Assembly (NCBI GenBank): GCA_910577235.1 | Contig: CAJTMX010000053.1 | Location: 1-16,097 of the forward strand | Length of the DNA: 16,097 nucleotides | Source of the DNA: an uncultured Acetatifactor sp. | Lineage (GTDB): Bacteria > Bacillota > Clostridia > Lachnospirales > Lachnospiraceae | Direction: 5' to 3' | Program-made: the position numbers and the translations under genes | Notes under the pieces: generated by a model | Database searches by the model: none | Seen by the model: only the letters and a program-made list of their open reading frames with translations | Told to the model about the DNA's origin: nothing | Part shown: piece after piece, positions 13,927 to 16,097 of the stretch | Layout of the letters: each line of letters starts with the position of its first letter | Numbering within the stretch: position 1 is the first letter of the stretch

Positions 13927-15669
13927 ATGCTGAGAGTTAATCAGATCAGGGTTAAACCGGGCCAGGGGGAGCGGGAGATCCTGCAAAAGACGGCCAGACT
14001 GTTGAAATTGGACGCAAAAGAGATAGCGGGGATGGAGATCCTGCGCTGTTCCATAGACGCCAGGAAAAAGCCGGAGATTTGGTGCAGCTATACGGTGGAT
14101 GTGGAGCTGGAAAAGCCCTCTCTGGAACCAGGTATCTGTAAAAGGCTGGGGCAGGCTTTTGTCAGCCGTGTGACCAGGCAGGACTATCATTTCCCTCACA
14201 GCGGGGACAGACCTCTGGCACATCCCCCGGTGATCGTGGGCATGGGGCCTGCGGGGCTTTTCTGCGCGTATTATCTGGCCCTGCACGGTTACTGTCCCAT
14301 TGTATTGGAGCGGGGACAGGATGTGGACAGACGCATGGAGGAGGTACAGCGTTTCTGGGACGGCGGTATCCTGCACCGGCAGTCCAATGTGCAGTTTGGC
14401 GAGGGCGGCGCCGGTACGTTTTCTGACGGAAAGCTAAATACATTGGTCAAGGACAAGTACGGACGAAACCGGGAAGTACTGCGGACTTTTGTTTCCCACG
14501 GAGCGCCGGAGCGGATATTATATGACGCAAAACCACATATGGGGACGGATGTGCTGTCCCGGGTAGTGAAAAATATGCGGCAGGACATACTGGCTCACGG
14601 GGGACAGGTATTGTTTGAGACTGCTCTGGAGGAATTGGAGTTCACACCAGGCGGGAGCATTGCGGCGGTACGAGTCAGCGGCGGAGGGCGTATTCCCTGC
14701 GGGCAGTTGGTGCTTGCAATCGGTCACAGCGCCCGGGACACTTTTGAGATGCTATATGAGACAGGACTTTCCATGGAGGCCAAACCCTTTGCCGTGGGCC
14801 TGCGGGTGGAGCATCCCCAAAGTATGATAAACCTTGCGCAGTATGGCGCGGAAGATCCGGGGCAGCTGGGAGCCGCTCCCTATAAAGTCACGGCCCAAAC
14901 CTCCTGTGGGCGGGGGGTATATTCTTTCTGCATGTGTCCCGGCGGCTATGTGGTCAACGCCTCCTCGGAACCGGGGCGGCTGGCGGTGAATGGCATGAGC
15001 TACAGCGGCAGAGACGGCGGCAATGCCAACAGCGCCATAATAGTGTCTGTAACTCCTGAAGACTTTGCAGGTATATTTCCGGGGAATTCCCCTGCCGGTC
15101 CGCTTGCGGGGGTGGAGTTCCAGCGGCAGCTGGAGGAGAGGGCTTATAGGCTGGGCCAGGGTGACATACCCGTGCAGCGCTATGGATTGTACAAGGCTTG
15201 CGTGGAGCAGGGTTGTGACCAGAAAGAATTGGCGGCCAGACGGGAGCCGGATATAGGGCGGCTTTTCCAGGTCTGTGAACAGTCGTCTCTACAGCCCAGC
15301 ATCAAAGGCAGATGGAGGGAGAGCGATCTCAGCGGTCTGCTGCCGGAGGAGTTGAGCCGTGCTTTCGTGGAAGGGATGGAGCGGTTTGGCAGGCAGATTC
15401 CCGGTTTTGACCGTCCGGACGCCATATTGTCGGGCGTGGAGAGCCGAACCTCCTCCCCGGTACGCATCCTGCGGGACGAGAATACATTGCAGGCTAAATT
15501 TGCGGGGATATACCCCTGCGGCGAGGGGGCGGGTTACGCGGGAGGCATTACCTCCGCCGCCATGGATGGGATCAAGGTGGCGGAGGCCATCGCAGCTGCT
15601 TATATGCCGTATAAACGCGCGCAAAGCTCATTAAATTCTTTTTCGGACAAAATCAGCTCTTCTTCATGA
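13927..15669 (+). CDS. FAD-dependent oxidoreductase of the COG2509 type
   Basis: An uncharacterised flavoprotein of 580 residues. An N-terminal domain of about 100 residues (starting M-L-R-V-N-Q-I-R-V-K) precedes the FAD motif V-I-V-G-M-G-P-A-G-L at 102-111. Typical family segments follow: W-D-G-G-I-L…S-N-V-Q-F-G-E-G-G-A-G-T-F-S-D-G-K-L-N-T and Y-D-A-K-P-H-M-G-T-D. The C-terminal C-G-E-G-A-G-Y-A-G-G-I-T-S-A-A-M-D-G-I-K-V-A-E-A-I completes the FAD site. The enzyme's substrate is not known. The ATG at 13927 matches the family N-terminus, with AAGGGAGAG at 13909-13917; a GTG at 13864 would add 21 residues without support. The end after A-E-A-I-A-A-A-Y is a serine-rich tail, and its stop lies in a 17-bp tandem duplication. 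Confidence 0.9.
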   Translation: MLRVNQIRVKPGQGEREILQKTARLLKLDAKEIAGMEILRCSIDARKKPEIWCSYTVDVELEKPSLEPGICKRLGQAFVSRVTRQDYHFPHSGDRPLAHPPVIVGMGPAGLFCAYYLALHGYCPIVLERGQDVDRRMEEVQRFWDGGILHRQSNVQFGEGGAGTFSDGKLNTLVKDKYGRNREVLRTFVSHGAPERILYDAKPHMGTDVLSRVVKNMRQDILAHGGQVLFETALEELEFTPGGSIAAVRVSGGGRIPCGQLVLAIGHSARDTFEMLYETGLSMEAKPFAVGLRVEHPQSMINLAQYGAEDPGQLGAAPYKVTAQTSCGRGVYSFCMCPGGYVVNASSEPGRLAVNGMSYSGRDGGNANSAIIVSVTPEDFAGIFPGNSPAGPLAGVEFQRQLEERAYRLGQGDIPVQRYGLYKACVEQGCDQKELAARREPDIGRLFQVCEQSSLQPSIKGRWRESDLSGLLPEELSRAFVEGMERFGRQIPGFDRPDAILSGVESRTSSPVRILRDENTLQAKFAGIYPCGEGAGYAGGITSAAMDGIKVAEAIAAAYMPYKRAQSSLNSFSDKISSSS

Positions 15670-15685
15670 TCAGCTCTTCTTCATG
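15652..15685. repeat. 17-bp perfect tandem duplication at the convergent gene ends
   Basis: ATCAGCTCTTCTTCATG occurs at 15652-15668 and again at 15669-15685 with no mismatch. It includes the stop codon of the flavoprotein gene on the + strand and the last codons of the convergent gene on the - strand. Because 17 is not a multiple of three, it shifts the frame of the - strand gene. The perfect identity suggests a recent event. Confidence 0.92.
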
Positions 15686-15922
15686 ACAGAAGGGATGACC
15701 GTCTTTTATGCCTATATCCGGCACGGTGGGACCATCCATATAATAACATCTGCATGAGTAATCCACGGGTTCAGCCTGTCTGATATAGGCTGTCAGATCC
15801 TGCGCAGCCTCTTTGGAGACTTTGTCCTGCTTACCGCCGATGGCAGCGCAGTAAACATCCAGATAAACGGTGGTCCCGTCTTCTGATGTGGCCGAAACAC
15901 AATAGGAAAACAGATTTTCCAT
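15653..15922 (-). CDS. Small protein of unknown function, probable frameshifted C-terminus
   Basis: I do not recognise a family. From the ATG at 15922 the product has 89 residues beginning M-E-N-L-F-S-Y-C-V-S and ending H-E-E-E-L-I-M-K-K-S. It has four cysteines in the core (Y-C-V-S, V-Y-C-A-A, S-C-R-C-Y-Y) plus one near the end (P-F-C-H), and no signal or membrane segment. An in-frame ATG at 16057 would add 45 residues of no clear pattern and lies upstream of the likely promoter, so the shorter form is preferred; its ribosome site (GAAGG, 11 nt away) is weak. It converges on the flavoprotein gene and overlaps it by 17 nt. Removal of one copy of the 17-bp duplication would let it run on 16 residues (L-S-E-K-E-F-N-E-L-C-A-R-L-Y-G-I) to a stop at 15600. 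Confidence 0.5.
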   Translation of the reverse strand: MENLFSYCVSATSEDGTTVYLDVYCAAIGGKQDKVSKEAAQDLTAYIRQAEPVDYSCRCYYMDGPTVPDIGIKDGHPFCHEEELIMKKS

Positions 15923-16035
15923 AGTCCGCAAAACCTTCGATGATATTGCAGATTTTATCCATAGGGTAAAAGGATTATGACAGAAGGAATGTAGAGGAGC
16001 CGGCGCAAATTTGATTGCCCATTTCATTATTTCAT

Positions 16036-16064
16036 GATATACTCCCGAGTTTGACACTTGTGAA
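16036..16064 (-). promoter_or_regulatory. Possible promoter for the convergent small gene
   Basis: Read on the - strand, TTCACA (16064-16059) matches five of six -35 bases. A 17-bp spacer leads to TATATC (16041-16036), which matches four of six -10 bases. Transcription would start near 16029, about 107 nt before the preferred start codon. Confidence 0.35.
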
Positions 16065-16097
16065 AGTAAAAAACGGCTACAAATCCAGTAATTATGC

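Noticed and set aside
16051..16056. Perfect TTGACA on the + strand near the right edge
   Set aside because: No -10 element lies 16-18 bp downstream (the sequence there is CGGCTA), so it is not called a + strand promoter; the window ends too soon to examine further.

Overview
The window reads as chromosomal DNA of a spore-forming, Gram-positive member of the Clostridia, most likely Lachnospiraceae. The evidence is strong AGGAG/GGGAG ribosome binding sites, several sporulation families (YqfC, YqfD, a LysM-GH18 cortex-lytic type enzyme, a BofC-like protein, a SpoVB-type flippase) and the conserved Firmicutes order yqfC-yqfD-phoH-[pgpH]-ybeY. Almost everything is on the + strand. I see no tRNA, rRNA, CRISPR array, transposase or phage gene.

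Layout. Bases 1-386 are AT-rich and hold the possible tail of an upstream gene plus a 14-nt x3 tandem repeat. Next come a large exported protein of unknown function (387-2402) and a LysM-GH18 glucosaminidase (2449-3663). A 293-bp gap carries a 15-nt x3 repeat and a good promoter before pyrimidine-nucleoside phosphorylase (3957-5267). A 280-bp gap (5268-5547) holds a sigma-E-like promoter and a dense run of dyads in the leader of yqfC-yqfD-phoH-pgpH-like-ybeY (5548-9841). A polysaccharide/lipid flippase follows (9903-11573). After a short region with two hairpins comes a BofC-like membrane-anchored protein (11668-12408). It overlaps an HI0933/BaiN-type flavoprotein (12380-13837), which is followed by a second flavoprotein of the COG2509 type (13927-15669). 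A small convergent gene of unknown function lies on the - strand at the right end.

How the genes fit together. The central block combines sporulation genes (yqfC, yqfD) with RNA/ribosome genes (phoH, ybeY) in tightly packed, partly overlapping order, so it is very probably one transcript. The flanking envelope genes (glucosaminidase, flippase, BofC-like) also fit a cell-wall or spore theme. The genes dgkA, cdd and era, which follow ybeY in Bacillus, are absent here and the flippase takes their place.

Most notable points. (1) The gene in the pgpH slot has kept its membrane and HD-type fold but lost the extracytoplasmic domain and nearly all HD metal ligands, so it looks like a pseudo-phosphodiesterase. 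(2) The HI0933 flavoprotein carries an in-frame 15-bp minisatellite encoding about seven charged pentapeptides in a loop. (3) Short tandem duplications of 10-17 bp lie at or directly after three stop codons; one of them appears to have frameshifted the end of the convergent gene. (4) A compact multi-hairpin element sits in the probable yqfC leader.
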